A stretch of DNA of 64,000 nucleotides from Selaginella moellendorffii. Lineage: Eukaryota; Streptophyta; Lycopodiopsida; Selaginellales; Selaginellaceae. The stretch covers positions 4,249,816 to 4,313,815 of the forward strand of contig NW_003314262.1 of assembly GCF_000143415.4 (NCBI RefSeq), in the 5' to 3' direction. Below are positions 1-9,785 of the stretch, piece after piece. The notes beneath the pieces are model-generated. The model ran no database searches. It saw nothing but the letters and a program-made list of their open reading frames with translations, and had not been told where the DNA came from. How positions within the stretch are numbered: the first letter of the stretch is position 1; every line of letters begins with the position of its first letter. The position numbers and the translations under genes are program-made.

Positions 1-567
1 TTTAAGACGCTAGAGCGAGATGATCCAAAGGAGCAAAGGCGGTATCTAGTGACAAAGAGATACTTGCTTGGAGAAAAAAGACTCTTACTTCGAGGAACTC
101 GCAGCGAGCGCTGATTGATGGACTGCTTTTTAAAAGCTCGCTAGCTAGTACTCGTACGTGGATATGTTCTTCCCGAGGAGGCTAGAAGCAAGGAAACAAA
201 CAGGGAATTAGGCAAAAGAAGAGCCTCAATCAGAGCCACCGACCATTCAGTGCATCAAAGAGCTGGCTGTGCGAAAGAAGACACTGGCCTGGTAGATCCG
301 TTCGTAGTCCATTCCCATCGCCTCTCTCGCCTCGATTCTCGCTCGTTCTACCCCGTTTCTACACGAAATATCAATTGAATATTGCGCAATCGCCAAATCC
401 CTGGAAAAAAAGCTCTAAGATCATGCTTGCCGGCGCCATTGGCACCTAGATCTAGCGCCAGCGCTCTCAACCTCGACGAGAAATCTCTCGCATTGTCCAG
501 CGCCACTCCAAGAGCCCTAAAAATACAAACAAATAGATTCCCACTTTTAAAAATCAAACGTTCCTTC
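1..567. other. Intergenic / 3' flank of the PP2A B' gene
   Basis: No gene is supported here. Short open frames exist on both strands, but none has a recognisable domain or a convincing splice partner. The part next to 568 should hold the 3' untranslated region of the minus-strand PP2A B' gene. I see no tRNA, LTR end or tandem repeat. Confidence 0.5.
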
Positions 568-2266
568 CTATTGGTGGCTCCCTTGTTGCTTGCCCGACGC
601 GAAGCTTACACCGTTGCATGGAGATGCCGACGCCGATGCCAAAAGATTCTCGCCGGTCGATCCACTCCTGGCCGCTGCTGCCGCCTCCAATCTCCTCCAC
701 TTGGCCTCCCTCTTGTCCTCCACCACCTTGTGCTTGGCCTCCTCCTCCTCAAACCTCTTCTGGCACTCGCTAAACAGCTCGGGATCCATCTCTACCAGCA
801 TCTTGCGGACGTTGAGCGTCAAGTTGTGGACCGTCTGGTTCCAGTGGCTCCGGCTGTTCTTCTCCAGCGAGCTGAACACCAGCGGAAGAATCACTTGCCG
901 GTTCTGCGCAACCAGGTTGACAATGTGATCGTTGTTCCAGAGAAACAGCGCTCTCTCGGCTACCTGTGCGAGAAAGAAAAACCAGTTTTTGTTAGCTTTC
1001 GATCCTGGCAGCGTGAACACTACTGACCTGGAAGTGAGAGCTGTTGAGGCAGCGCGCGAGCTGACGAAACAACGGGACCATACAGCGCTGGAACTCGGCG
1101 GCTTGAGTTCCTTCCAGGATCTCCTCCATCTCGCCCAGGAAGAGCACCTCTTTCTGGCTGTTGACAACGGGCCAGTATTTGAGAAGCCCCCGGATGACCG
1201 TGTCCGCCAGCTTCAGATCCTTCTCCACGAACTGCGTGATGCAGTACGAGAGCTGCTGGTGGTACTGCGACACGAACCTCGGCTTGTGCAGCGGGATGAG
1301 CGCCCGGACGAGGAAGAGCTTGTGTTCTTCCTTGAGCGGCAGCGCGAAGCCGTTGATGATGCTCCCCAGGATCTCGAGCAGCTCCGCGATGCCGTTGTGC
1401 CTCTCGGTCTCGAAGATGAACCGATAGAAGATGTTGTTGATGGCCTTCCGGATGAATGGCCGGTGGACCATGAACTTGCCGTAAATCCTGTGAAGGATGG
1501 TCTTGAGGTAGTCCCTCTCCCTGGGATCGTCCGAGTCGAACAGGTCCAGAAGCCTCAGGACGAAGGCGTGGTCGACGTATCTCTTGGCGATCTTGGCGTC
1601 CGTGTCAGTCGAAACCACGTAGCGCAGCAAAAACTCGTAGACGAGCTGCAAGTGTGGCCATGCAGGATCCATGATCGGCTCCTCCTCCTCTTGCTCCAAG
1701 CTCTCCGACGACCCCGACAAATCCCTCGCGGATGGCGGCAAAGATCGGTGGATGTTGGCTGTGACCATCTTCACAACCTCCTCCGACACCACCTCGTTGA
1801 GCTTCCCCGTCGTCCCCGAGGAGATGTAGTCGACGAGCTCCAGCAGCGTCTGGCGCTTCATCTCTTTCTCCTTTGGATTCTTGGACGAGTCCGTGAAGTC
1901 GAAGGTGATGGAGCAGAGCTTGAGCTTCCGGACGAGTAGCGCTTGGCGGTCGGAGCTGGGAACGTCCTTGAGCGACACTAGCGGATCTGAGAAAGAGGTG
2001 GGTTGTCCATTCAAGGAGCTCTGGAGCTCCAGAGGCTTCGCTTGCAAGCTCTGGTACTGCTGCTGCTGCTGCTGCTGCTGCTGTATCAAAGGGCCGGAGC
2101 TACTCCTATAAGCGGTGGCAGCAGTAGCGCTGGATTTCCCGGCCGCCGCGCCCGCGCGACCATTCTGATGAGCTACCCCATTGGATTTCCTATCCCCGGA
2201 CGATTCATTGTCCACTTTGGTCGATGCCGAGAGCTTGGGAAACCAATACCGCCATTTCTTCTTCAT
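568..2266 (-). CDS. PP2A regulatory subunit B' (B56 family), 2 exons
   Basis: Regulatory B'/B56 subunit that binds the PP2A scaffold (A) and catalytic (C) subunits and directs dephosphorylation to chosen substrates in cytosol and nucleus. Exon 1 is 2266-1028 and exon 2 is 963-568; the 64-bp intron has a GT donor and a CAG acceptor and joins in frame to give 544 aa. The N-terminus is basic ([12 protein letters not shown]), followed by a low-complexity Ser/Ala stretch and nine glutamines at about residues 62-70. The helical B56 repeat core runs from about residue 90 to 520, with family-typical stretches such as [43 protein letters not shown] and [16 protein letters not shown]-like sequence near the end. 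The length is usual for plant B'. A CAG lies just before the ATG, so an intron in the 5' UTR is possible. Divergent from the PPR gene. I am sure of the family but not of the isoform. Confidence 0.93.
2057..2083 (+). repeat. (CTG)9 microsatellite encoding polyQ
   Basis: Nine uninterrupted CTG units on the plus strand read as nine CAG glutamine codons in the N-terminal variable region of the PP2A B' protein. It lies outside the B56 fold and is likely length-polymorphic. Confidence 0.95.
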
Positions 2267-2756
2267 CCCTGCGCAGGGCGAGCCTCACATCTAGCAATGT
2301 ATCCTTTCCCTGCCGCAGATCCTTGCCCCAGCGGCGGCCTAAAACCCTCAAATTCCGGAGATCCACGCCGATCTTACCTCGCAGCCAGCGAATGCGCGGC
2401 ATTCTCCATACCTCGCGAAGAACAGCCGGATCTGTGGCCGGCAGATCCAGCCCATGGGGAGGCGACCCCCGCCGATTCGTGGCCACAGTAGGGATTGCAG
2501 CCGCGGCAGCTCAATCGCGAGCGGATCTTCGCTGCTCGTCCCTCAAACCCTAGGCGCTATCTACCTATCCATCGCAGCCGCAAACAATACTCTAGCAATG
2601 AGATAGAATATATAAGTGATTATAGCCCCAAAGCTCTGGCAAAATAAATGAGAGGATTCTAGATCCTTGGAATCTCCCCCCACGAAAGAAGAGCTCTTCT
2701 TCCAATCTTGCTTTCGATCGTTCGTTCGTCATGCTACATTTCTCGATCCGGGAGGA
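2267..2756. promoter_or_regulatory. Divergent promoter region between PP2A B' and PPR genes
   Basis: The two genes are transcribed away from each other with about 490 bp between their start codons, so both promoters and both 5' UTRs must lie here. A TATATAA stands at 2609-2615, about 140 bp before the PPR start, and is the best TATA candidate for that gene. The PP2A side is GC-rich and has no TATA that I can see. Long open frames here on both strands have no recognisable content. Confidence 0.5.
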
Positions 2757-4841
2757 ATGCCAGCTCCAAGCGCGCAGGATCTCGCGGCGGCGGCGCGGCA
2801 GTGCGGCGGTGCCAGGGATCTCGCCTCCGCCCGACGCCTGCACGCTAGGGTTTGCTCCAGCGAGCACCGTGCGAGCCTCTTCCTCGCGAATCTGCTCATC
2901 GAGATGTACGGGCGATGCGGCGGCGTGGAGGACGCGCGCCAGTTGTTCCTCTCGCTGCCGGATCCCAATGTTTTCTCCTGGAATATCATGATCCAGTGCC
3001 TGATCCAGAATGGACTCGTCGAGGAGGCAGCGGGGACGTTTGATCAGATGCCGGTCAGGAGCATCGTCTCCTGGAATTCGATGATCGCGGCGAATGCTCA
3101 CGCTGGAAACATGCGCCAGGCACTGGATCTCTTCGATCGGATGCCGCAGAAGGACATCGTCTCTTGGAACTCGATCATCTCTGGCTACGTCCAAAACGGA
3201 GAAATCTCGAAAGCGCTAGCTCTCTTCGATCGGATGCCCGAGCACGATGTTTTCTCTTGGTCAGCGGCGATCATAGCAAATGCCCAGATAGGGAATCTTG
3301 CGGCCGCTGTGATCATCTTCTCCACAATGGCGGAGTGGAATGTGATCGCCTGGAACTCCATGATCACCTTGTACGCGCAGAATGGATTCCTCCGTCACGC
3401 CAAGAGCTGCTTCGATTCGATGCCCGAGCGAGACATGGCTTCCTGGAATGCGATGCTGGCAGCATTTGCCCATGGCGGGATGATCCAAGAGGCGATCGAT
3501 CTCTACCACCTGATGCCACGATGGGACACTCTCTCCTGGAACGTAATGATCTTCGTGTTCGCGGCGGCAGGAAAGATCCACAGAGCCAGGGAGATCTTCG
3601 ACAGCCAGCGAGAGAGAAGCCCGAGCTCTTGGAACTCGATGATCGCGGCCTACGCGCAGATGGGCGATTTGGAAGAAGCTCGCAGGCTGCTGGAAGCGAT
3701 GGCGCTGCCGGATCCTCTGTCCTGGGCACCACTGCTAGCTGCTTACGCACAGAAGGGAGAGATCGCGGAAGCAAAATCCCTGTTTGATCGGCTGGATCGC
3801 AACAAGAGCATCGTCTCCGCAAACTCGATGATCTCGGCCTACACGATCTCCGGCAAGATCGACGCGGCTGCCACGATCTTCGACCAGATGCCCCAGAGAA
3901 ATACCGCTACTTGGAACGCGATGCTCGCGGCGTATGCCCAAAGCGGCGATGTCTCCATCACGACCAGATTCTTCCACTCCATGCCGGCTCGCAGTGTCGT
4001 CTCGTGGACCACCATGATCGCGGCAGTGAGCGAGAGCGGCGATCCAGGCCTGGCCAGGAAGATCTTCGACGGAATGTTGGATCGAAGCACTGTCTCCTGG
4101 AACTCGATGATCACGGGGTATGCCAGTAACGATCTCTCCGACCAAGCGATTGTGCTCTTCCAGCTGATGATCGCGGAAGGAGTCCAGCCCGATGAGATCA
4201 CTTTCGTGGCTGCTCTAGCCGCTTGCGCCGACTCGCAAGACTTAGAACAAGGCCAGCGAATCCATAGCATGATCGCGGAGTACGATTCCAAGGCAACTTC
4301 CACCACCATCGCCACCAGCGTTTCTTCGTCTCTCATCGCCATGTATGGGAAGTGTGGCTGCCTCGAGACCGCTGCTCACGTCTTCCACAGCGTTGCTCGC
4401 AAGGATCTGGTCTGCTGGAACGCGATGATCGCGATTTACGGCCAAGCTGGTCACATCGTCCGGTCCCTCGAGACCTTTCACAGCCTACACCTGGAAGGAA
4501 TGCTGCCGGATCAAGTCACGTTCGTCTGCGTTCTAGCTGATTGTAGCCACGCTGGTCTGCTCGAAGTTGGCTACCAGATCTTCTGCTCGATCACTGTGAG
4601 CTACGGACTATCCTTGCTCGGAGATCACTGCCGCTGCATGGTTGATCTCCTCGGACGCTCTGGCCGGCTGGAAGAGGCCGAGGAGTTGATACGTTCCATG
4701 CCATCCCAGGCGGGGAGCTCCGCCTGGACGAGCCTGCTTGCTTCTTGCCGGATCCATAGCGACGCACGGCGAGCCGCCAGAGCCGGGCGGTATGCTAAAG
4801 CACCAGTTTTGCTCACCAATATCCTCGTCGAAAGTCACTGA
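2757..4841 (+). CDS. PLS-class pentatricopeptide repeat protein, intronless
   Basis: Organelle-type RNA-binding PPR protein, predicted to act in mitochondrial or plastid RNA processing or C-to-U editing (known role of the class). The first ATG in frame is 2757, giving 694 aa; the frame is open further upstream but only from a TTG. After an N-terminal PPR-like unit there are about 12 consecutive 31-residue S-type repeats (about residues 75-460), each opening with a variant of VSWNSMIAAYAQ and closing with LFDRMP. Then come a 35-36-residue PLS triplet with MYGKCG and an E-like unit (about 610-694). The E unit is shortened: after SLLASCRIHSD it jumps to a short tail and stops, with no E+ or DYW deaminase domain, so any editing would need a deaminase in trans. 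Targeting sequence is not obvious. 3' pieces recur at 6.7 and 17.0 kb, and a 5' to central copy at 60.4-63.9 kb. Confidence 0.9.
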   Translation: MPAPSAQDLAAAARQCGGARDLASARRLHARVCSSEHRASLFLANLLIEMYGRCGGVEDARQLFLSLPDPNVFSWNIMIQCLIQNGLVEEAAGTFDQMPVRSIVSWNSMIAANAHAGNMRQALDLFDRMPQKDIVSWNSIISGYVQNGEISKALALFDRMPEHDVFSWSAAIIANAQIGNLAAAVIIFSTMAEWNVIAWNSMITLYAQNGFLRHAKSCFDSMPERDMASWNAMLAAFAHGGMIQEAIDLYHLMPRWDTLSWNVMIFVFAAAGKIHRAREIFDSQRERSPSSWNSMIAAYAQMGDLEEARRLLEAMALPDPLSWAPLLAAYAQKGEIAEAKSLFDRLDRNKSIVSANSMISAYTISGKIDAAATIFDQMPQRNTATWNAMLAAYAQSGDVSITTRFFHSMPARSVVSWTTMIAAVSESGDPGLARKIFDGMLDRSTVSWNSMITGYASNDLSDQAIVLFQLMIAEGVQPDEITFVAALAACADSQDLEQGQRIHSMIAEYDSKATSTTIATSVSSSLIAMYGKCGCLETAAHVFHSVARKDLVCWNAMIAIYGQAGHIVRSLETFHSLHLEGMLPDQVTFVCVLADCSHAGLLEVGYQIFCSITVSYGLSLLGDHCRCMVDLLGRSGRLEEAEELIRSMPSQAGSSAWTSLLASCRIHSDARRAARAGRYAKAPVLLTNILVESH

Positions 4842-5255
4842 TATTTTTTTTTTAGTTTTCCATAGATCATAGGCGAGAAGTATCGATGAAGAACACGAAA
4901 CAATATCCTCCGCGTAGAGCTGGAAAACGTTGAATGCTTCGATGCTGCAAACTTGAAAGTTGTAGCAAAATAGACTACCTCTTCCCACAGGAGCAGCGTT
5001 TCGCAGGCGTCAAATTCATATTCCAGTGGCTCGTAGATTTTAGATTGCCTCCTTAACATATTTCTATGTCGTGCACAAGTGTGTTTATAGTCCTACTGTG
5101 AAGCATTCCACTAGGAACTGTAGTGTTCGTCAGCGAATTGTTGTTAACAAGCAAGTAGCAAGAAAAAAAATTGAAGAAAGCACAACATGAGTTTGATAAA
5201 ACCACTGTAGTGTTTGACTCCTCGGAATCCATTTTTTTTATGTTCCCATGCGCTC
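4842..5255. other. Intergenic with a fossil GT29 exon
   Basis: Between the PPR stop and the lectin A promoter there is no complete gene. The stretch carries one GT29 exon remnant on the minus strand (listed separately) and AT-rich sequence with a short poly-A run near 5163. It mirrors the order PPR 3' end then GT29 that is seen twice more in the window. Confidence 0.55.
4920..5045 (-). pseudogene. Fossil exon of GT29 sialyltransferase-like gene
   Basis: The minus strand reads [20 protein letters not shown], matching exon 4 of the complete GT29 gene at 8769-8846. Flanking intron-like sequence is also similar. No other GT29 exon lies beside it, so it is a truncated relic of an earlier duplication in which the PPR 3' end already sat next to GT29. 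Confidence 0.75.
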
Positions 5256-5278
5256 CACGTGGTTGTGGTAGTATAAAA
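5256..5278 (+). promoter_or_regulatory. G-box and TATA box of lectin A
   Basis: CACGTG (G-box/ABRE core) at 5256-5261 is followed 10 bp later by TATAAAA at 5272-5278, about 60 bp before the lectin A start. The same TATA context occurs before lectins C and F, but there the G-box has changed to CACGAG. G-boxes are bound by bZIP and bHLH factors; function here is inferred. Confidence 0.55.
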
Positions 5279-5333
5279 TGGCGCAGTTTCCAGCCTAACT
5301 CTCACTCCTCTCTAGTGTGTTTCTTATAAGATC

Positions 5334-6646
5334 ATGGCTCTCACAGCAGCTCCAAAGTTCTACAGCATCGAGTCAGTTGCTTATCCTGGCTACTATGTTA
5401 CTCAGCAAGGCACCCAGATTGTTCTCAAGTCCAAGGACGCGCTCAATCCCTTCCAGGTAATCCGTGATCCAGATCTCGAACTTATCAAGATCACGTAGAA
5501 CTGATCAAAGTTTTTATCATCTTGGTTTTGATGGGTAACTCTTCTGCAGCTGTGGTACAGGGACGAGTCATGGCAGTTCCTGACCCAGGAGATCAGTGAC
5601 CTCTCTGCGTTCGTGTTTATAAACCACGGCTCCAAGAAAGCTCTCCGCTCCCAGGAAATCGCAACTTCTCGACACTTTGCCAAGGTATAGCATCACTGCA
5701 AGTTTGTCTCACTTAAATACGTTTGCTCAAAATGAAATGAAAGGCTACTGTTCGAGACTATGATCCGGCTGTCGAGGACGATTCTCTCCTCTGGTCTGTT
5801 AGCCGAAGCTCGGACGATCAAGTTTCGATCACAATGACTGGGAATTCGTCTGTGTTCTTGAGCCACACTTCCTCAAGTTCCAACTTCAAAGACGGGGTAC
5901 CGGTGGTGACATCCACCAGCGGTGGAAGCTCCCGGTGGAAGCTCGTCACTTACGGTAATCCTCTGGACTTGTGGCCAATTCCCTTTGATCTTCTCGTTGT
6001 GCTGCACAGAGCCTTCTCAAGTGTACAGGATTCTGTGTCACTGGTTTGGGCAGTACTTGACTTGGAAGCAGCAAAATGTGGACGTAACTTTCAAGGATGC
6101 AATCAAGCACAACGACGAGACAAACGTGGTGGCTGTTAGTCCAAACAACATTTCTCTCGACGGCATGGTTTGTAACTTTGATCTGACACTATCATCTTGG
6201 ATCTCAAATGTGTTATCATAATAGATATGGTACAAGGTTCCTGCCGGAGGCCGAGACGATACTACGTACTTCACCTCGTTCATCCTCATAAACAAGGTGA
6301 CTGGTTTAGCACTGAAAGGGTCGACAAAGCCGGGAGACAAGGTACTCTTTGAAAACTTTGAGGAACTTTGCAAACTAAACTTGGACGATCGTCGCAGGTG
6401 CTCTTGACTCAATATGATCCTCTCGACTACGGTTTCGTGTGGTCTGAGAACCGATTCCAGGCTTCAAACACGGACTATCTCGCAATCAATCTGGATGGAA
6501 CAAACTTGCAGTGGGCTCTGCAGAACGATGATCAGTACCAGAACAGTGCGTGGTACCATCCTCTCACGCTCCGCCCGGCATCTGCAAACCAAGGATATCT
6601 TGAGCAGCAGGCCTGGAAATTCAATCCAGTGGTGGCAGGCAGTTAA
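5334..6646 (+). CDS. Two-domain EUL (Euonymus-type) lectin A
   Basis: Carbohydrate-binding beta-trefoil lectin of the plant EUL/R40 family, expected in cytosol and nucleus since no signal peptide or membrane segment is visible. Six exons (5334-5456, 5550-5684, 5744-5954, 6010-6167, 6225-6341, 6398-6646) join in frame to 330 aa; all introns are GT-AG and 55-93 bp. Domain 1 (about 7-157) has NPFQLWYRDES, SAFVFINHGSKKALRS, DYDPAVEDDSLLW and closes with SRWKLVTY. Domain 2 (about 158-330) has WYKVPAGGRDDTTYF, FILINKVTGLALKGS, YDPLDYGFVWSENRF and closes with QQAWKF. These match the EUL pattern HWYKDE / LVNKATGQALKHS / YNPDVLDESVLW / QRWKI. R40-type EUL proteins are known to respond to ABA and osmotic stress. 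Orthology to a named gene is not claimed. Confidence 0.85.
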
Positions 6647-6708
6647 CCATGAACCATGCTGTACTCATTACCAGTTTTCTTCTTGCAAATAAAACTCCCT
6701 GTTTGATT

Positions 6709-7321
6709 ATGATCGGCTCGATCATCGTCTCCGCAAACACGATAATCTCAGGCTAATCTCCGGCAAGATCGCCTCAGCTCCCAGAATCTTCGAGATGTCC
6801 CGCGACTTCGTAAGCCCAAAGCGGCGATGTCTAGATTCTTCCACTCCATGCCGGCTCGCAGCGGCGTCTTGTGCTCCAGGCCTGGCCAGAAAGATCTTGT
6901 TTGATCGAAGTCCTGTCTCTTGGAACTGTCTCTTGGGTGATCGCGATTTACGGCCAAGCTGGTCGCATCGTCCGGTCCCTCCAGATCATTCACAGCTTCC
7001 ACTTGAAAGGAATGCTGCCGGATCAAGTCACGTTCGTCTGCGTTCTAGCTGCGTGTAGCCACGCTGGTCTGCTCGAAGTTGCGTACGAGAACTTCTGCTC
7101 CATCACTGTGAACTACGGGCTTTCCTTGCTCGGAGATCACTGCCGCTGCATGGTTGGTCTCCTCGGATGCTCTGGCCAGCAGGAAGAGGCCGACGCATGC
7201 CATCGCAGCCGGTGCCTGGACGAGCCTGCTAGCTTCTTGCCGGATCCATAGTGACGCACGGCGAGCTGCCAGAGCCGGGCGGTATGCTAAAGCGCCAGTT
7301 TTGCGTCCTCGTCGAGAGTCA
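6709..7321 (+). pseudogene. PPR gene 3' fragment (block 1)
   Basis: This copies parts of the 3' half of the PPR gene, with internal deletions. Recognisable segments are the stretch with AIYGQAGRIVRSL, PDQVTFVCVLAACSHAGLLEV and the C-terminal DHCRCMVGLLGCSGQ region. Frames shift between segments and no start is kept, so it is not coding. It ends exactly where the antisense GT29 stop codon begins, the same arrangement as in the second block. Confidence 0.85.
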
Positions 7322-9355
7322 CTATTTCCCATGGCTGCGTTGCTCCTCCTGCTGTGGTCTGATGCACACTAGGTCCTCGAGCTTGTTGCCGTCGATCTTG
7401 TACATGGTGACGCCTTCCATGGCGCGGTAATGGTGTTGAGCTTGACTCCTCAGGGAGTTCACGCTTGTTTTCTCCCACTTTGCGTAGTTTGAGTTCTTGC
7501 GGGTCTCGCTCATGTCTTTTGATCCTGACAGGCGTCCATTTCGAGATGAACTTCCCCATACTTTGCAGTTCTTGAAAGCTCCATGGTCTTTGCCAGGCTT
7601 TCGTTTGAGTCCCATTGCTGCGTAGTAGGCTGCGTTTACTGTCGCTCGGGTCGGAATGACCGACCAGTCTTGCTTTCTGGCTTCTCGCATTGGAGAATGC
7701 AGCCTCATTGTCTGTATACACGGAGACTGTCAATGATAATCCATAGTCGTTCTTCTTACCCCGAGGCACTCCAACAGTTGATAGTAGGCTCTGCCTTGTA
7801 GTGGATTGTGTCCCTTGCGAGGAGCCGAGAAGTAACGAGTCCTATAGATGAAAAGAATGGTACAATGATAAGAAGTTGGAAGAAGTGTGAGTCAATACCA
7901 TTCCGTGTAGCCTGGATCCACCGTAAAACCATACATATCCACCGAGTCACACATTGACAAGGCGAGCTCCAAAGACTTAATGCCTGTCCCTTTCGCTCCC
8001 CGACGGAAAACTACACCTTGGAACAAGTAGACAGGATTCGGAAGAAGCTGTAAAAGATAAAACTCAGTTAGCAAACAGCATAGCAAGCGTCAAAGGCCCT
8101 ATTACTTTTATTTTAGCGTTGAAGTCCCGATGTATAACACTCTTGATAATCAACACTTCATCATCTGCAAAAATCCTCTTTTGCATTAAGCCAGTACTTC
8201 GTTCATAGACTTCTAGTACGTACCAGATCCCTTTGCAACCTCAAGCAGGTTTCTTACTACTCCACGAGCCATCAATCGAAAACTCCGTTTCATGCCAACA
8301 TGCTTTGCGTATTTCTGTGAAAAGAAAGCAACTTTTGCGAGCTCAGTAGTACGCAACCTTTGTGAGGTGATTACCGTGGTCACTGGTGCCTCATTGTCTC
8401 GGATGACAATATCGTGAGCATCTATCTCCTTTCCAAACTCCGTCTTTAAAAGGTCTCCCGAGTTCCCCACCACCGCACAGGTCCTAAACTGGCGCGGCCA
8501 AAACGGTGGCTTTGGCGGTAGTATCAACTCGAGATGTTCTTCGCACAGGCTTCGATTGGAACAGTTAGCTGCACCCCTGCACAACTAGATTAAAAACTTC
8601 CATCAACATCAAGCTTAGCTTACAGTTGAGCTATTCGTTTCGCAGCGTAGTCCATCCACCCATCGGGACGTGCATCCAAATACTCGCGAGTCAATATCGT
8701 TGTGACGTTTCGATACTGCAAACTCAAAAGCGTTATTTGAATCAAGAGCAAAATTTGCAGCAAATTACCTGTTCCCACAGGAGCAGCGTCTCGCAGACGT
8801 CAAATTCATACTCCAGTGGCTCGTAGATTTTGAACTGCTCATTACGCTGTACCGAGTAAACTTGTAAGCTTCGATCACGCAAAAATATTGCTAGTTACTT
8901 ACCCAGGTACTATTTGTTCCCTCCGGATATTTCAGCACGATCTTGCAAGCATCCTTCACGGTTGCAGTCAATCCAAGCCCATTTCTCTCCTGTAAAAAGA
9001 AAGCATTGAAGCATCACTACTCTCCAACGAAGAAAACAAAGGAAAAAACATATAAGATCGAGAAAACTTACCACGCATTTTTGGACTTGACGCTGGAACG
9101 AATCAAGTGTAGAAGCGTCCCGATCTCGCAAGAAAAAGAAAAATCCCGGGCGCTGCAAGCCTACATTTCTCCCGCAACAAAGATCGATCGATCCACATCC
9201 AACAATCGCAGCGAGATACCTTCCAAGAAGAAGAGCCCTTGGGGCGCCAGGAACAGGAGGCAGATCAGGGACACCAGCGCCGCAATCGCAAGTGGGAGCG
9301 ACAGTAGCAAGGCTCGCTGCCGCCGCTGCTGCTTGGGCGGCTGCTTCCACGCCAT
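7322..9355 (-). CDS. GT29 sialyltransferase-like Golgi glycosyltransferase, 11 exons
   Basis: Plant member of glycosyltransferase family 29 (relatives of Arabidopsis SIA/MGP2 proteins), a type II Golgi membrane protein; the plant acceptor and sugar donor are unsettled. Exons: 9355-9220, 9124-9072, 8989-8903, 8846-8769, 8715-8624, 8576-8375, 8314-8224, 8164-8106, 8047-7899, 7841-7760, 7711-7322. They join in frame to 472 aa with GT-AG introns. Residues about 15-40 are the signal-anchor ([20 protein letters not shown]). Sialylmotif L is seen in [20 protein letters not shown] with IRDNEAP after it. Sialylmotif S is seen in [18 protein letters not shown], and [17 protein letters not shown] carries the motif III / very-small motif region. 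An in-frame ATG at 9376 would add seven residues. Length agrees with plant relatives (about 470 aa). The first intron, with acceptor TTGCGAG after a pyrimidine tract, is the least certain. Confidence 0.88.
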
Positions 9356-9466
9356 TTTTCGCCCCCTCCTACGCACGGATCAAGCGAGCTCCTCCCTGTA
9401 AACCTAGCTCGGGGAGCAATGCTCAGCTGTCAGATTAAAGCAGGCTCAGTTAATTAACATGTTAAT

Positions 9467-9514
9467 GGAGGTATAGCTCAGCGGCTGCAGTCCGATAGGT
9501 CACCAGTTCAATCC
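9467..9514 (+). pseudogene. tRNA-Cys(GCA) pseudogene
   Basis: Same sequence as the intact tRNA-Cys at 19692 but lacking 12 nt of the D-arm/anticodon stem side and 11 nt of the T-arm/acceptor 3' side. Both deletions lie between short direct repeats (CGG and CC). It cannot fold as a tRNA. Confidence 0.9.
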
Positions 9515-9600
9515 TTCGCCAATAAATTCTTCTATCAAAACAAATCTGTCAGCGTTGGTCTTTATAAGCTGGACGCCACCATCGATAACCTTTCAGCCAA

Positions 9601-9645
9601 CGCTACAAAGTCAGTGTAAGAAGTGTAAGAAGTGTAAGGAAGTGG
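9601..9645 (+). repeat. Short tandem GTGTAAGAA repeat upstream of lectin B
   Basis: About three imperfect tandem copies of a 9-10 bp unit ending in GTGTAAGRA. The equivalent site before lectin E has fewer units, so the array differs between the two blocks. It could be a promoter-proximal repeat but there is no evidence of function. Confidence 0.6.
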
Positions 9646-9690
9646 AAGGCAGTGTGAAACACATGGGATAATGCGAGAGAAGCTTGCCAC

Positions 9691-9698
9691 TATATAAA
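9691..9698 (+). promoter_or_regulatory. TATA box of lectin B
   Basis: TATATAAA about 95 bp before the start codon, in a context shared exactly with lectin E and unlike the TATAAAA promoter of lectins A, C and F. Confidence 0.6.
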
Positions 9699-9785
9699 TT
9701 GGCATACGTTCAAAGAGCTCTATAACTTCACACTCATCCCTTTGGCTTCTCAAAAGCTTTAGTCTTTTCTTAAGAGTTTAGAGAC

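Noticed and set aside
932-1939. 335-codon plus-strand frame
   Set aside because: It lies antisense to the PP2A B' exon, has no recognisable domain and crosses the gene's intron.
2667-2756. N-terminal extension of the PPR protein from a TTG
   Set aside because: No ATG is available upstream in frame; plant nuclear genes rarely start at TTG, and the ATG at 2757 fits.
3164-3787. 207-codon plus-strand frame inside the PPR gene
   Set aside because: It is an alternate frame of a GC-rich repeat gene; the PPR frame has clear repeat motifs.
6038-6412. Minus-strand and alternate-frame proteins over lectin exons 4-6, repeated in each lectin copy
   Set aside because: They are shadows: the spliced lectin frame explains the conserved sequence, and the shadow frames cross introns.
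5334-6646. Ricin-type toxin
   Set aside because: The beta-trefoil pattern is EUL/R40 lectin; there is no ribosome-inactivating A-chain domain, no signal peptide and no toxin-like neighbour.
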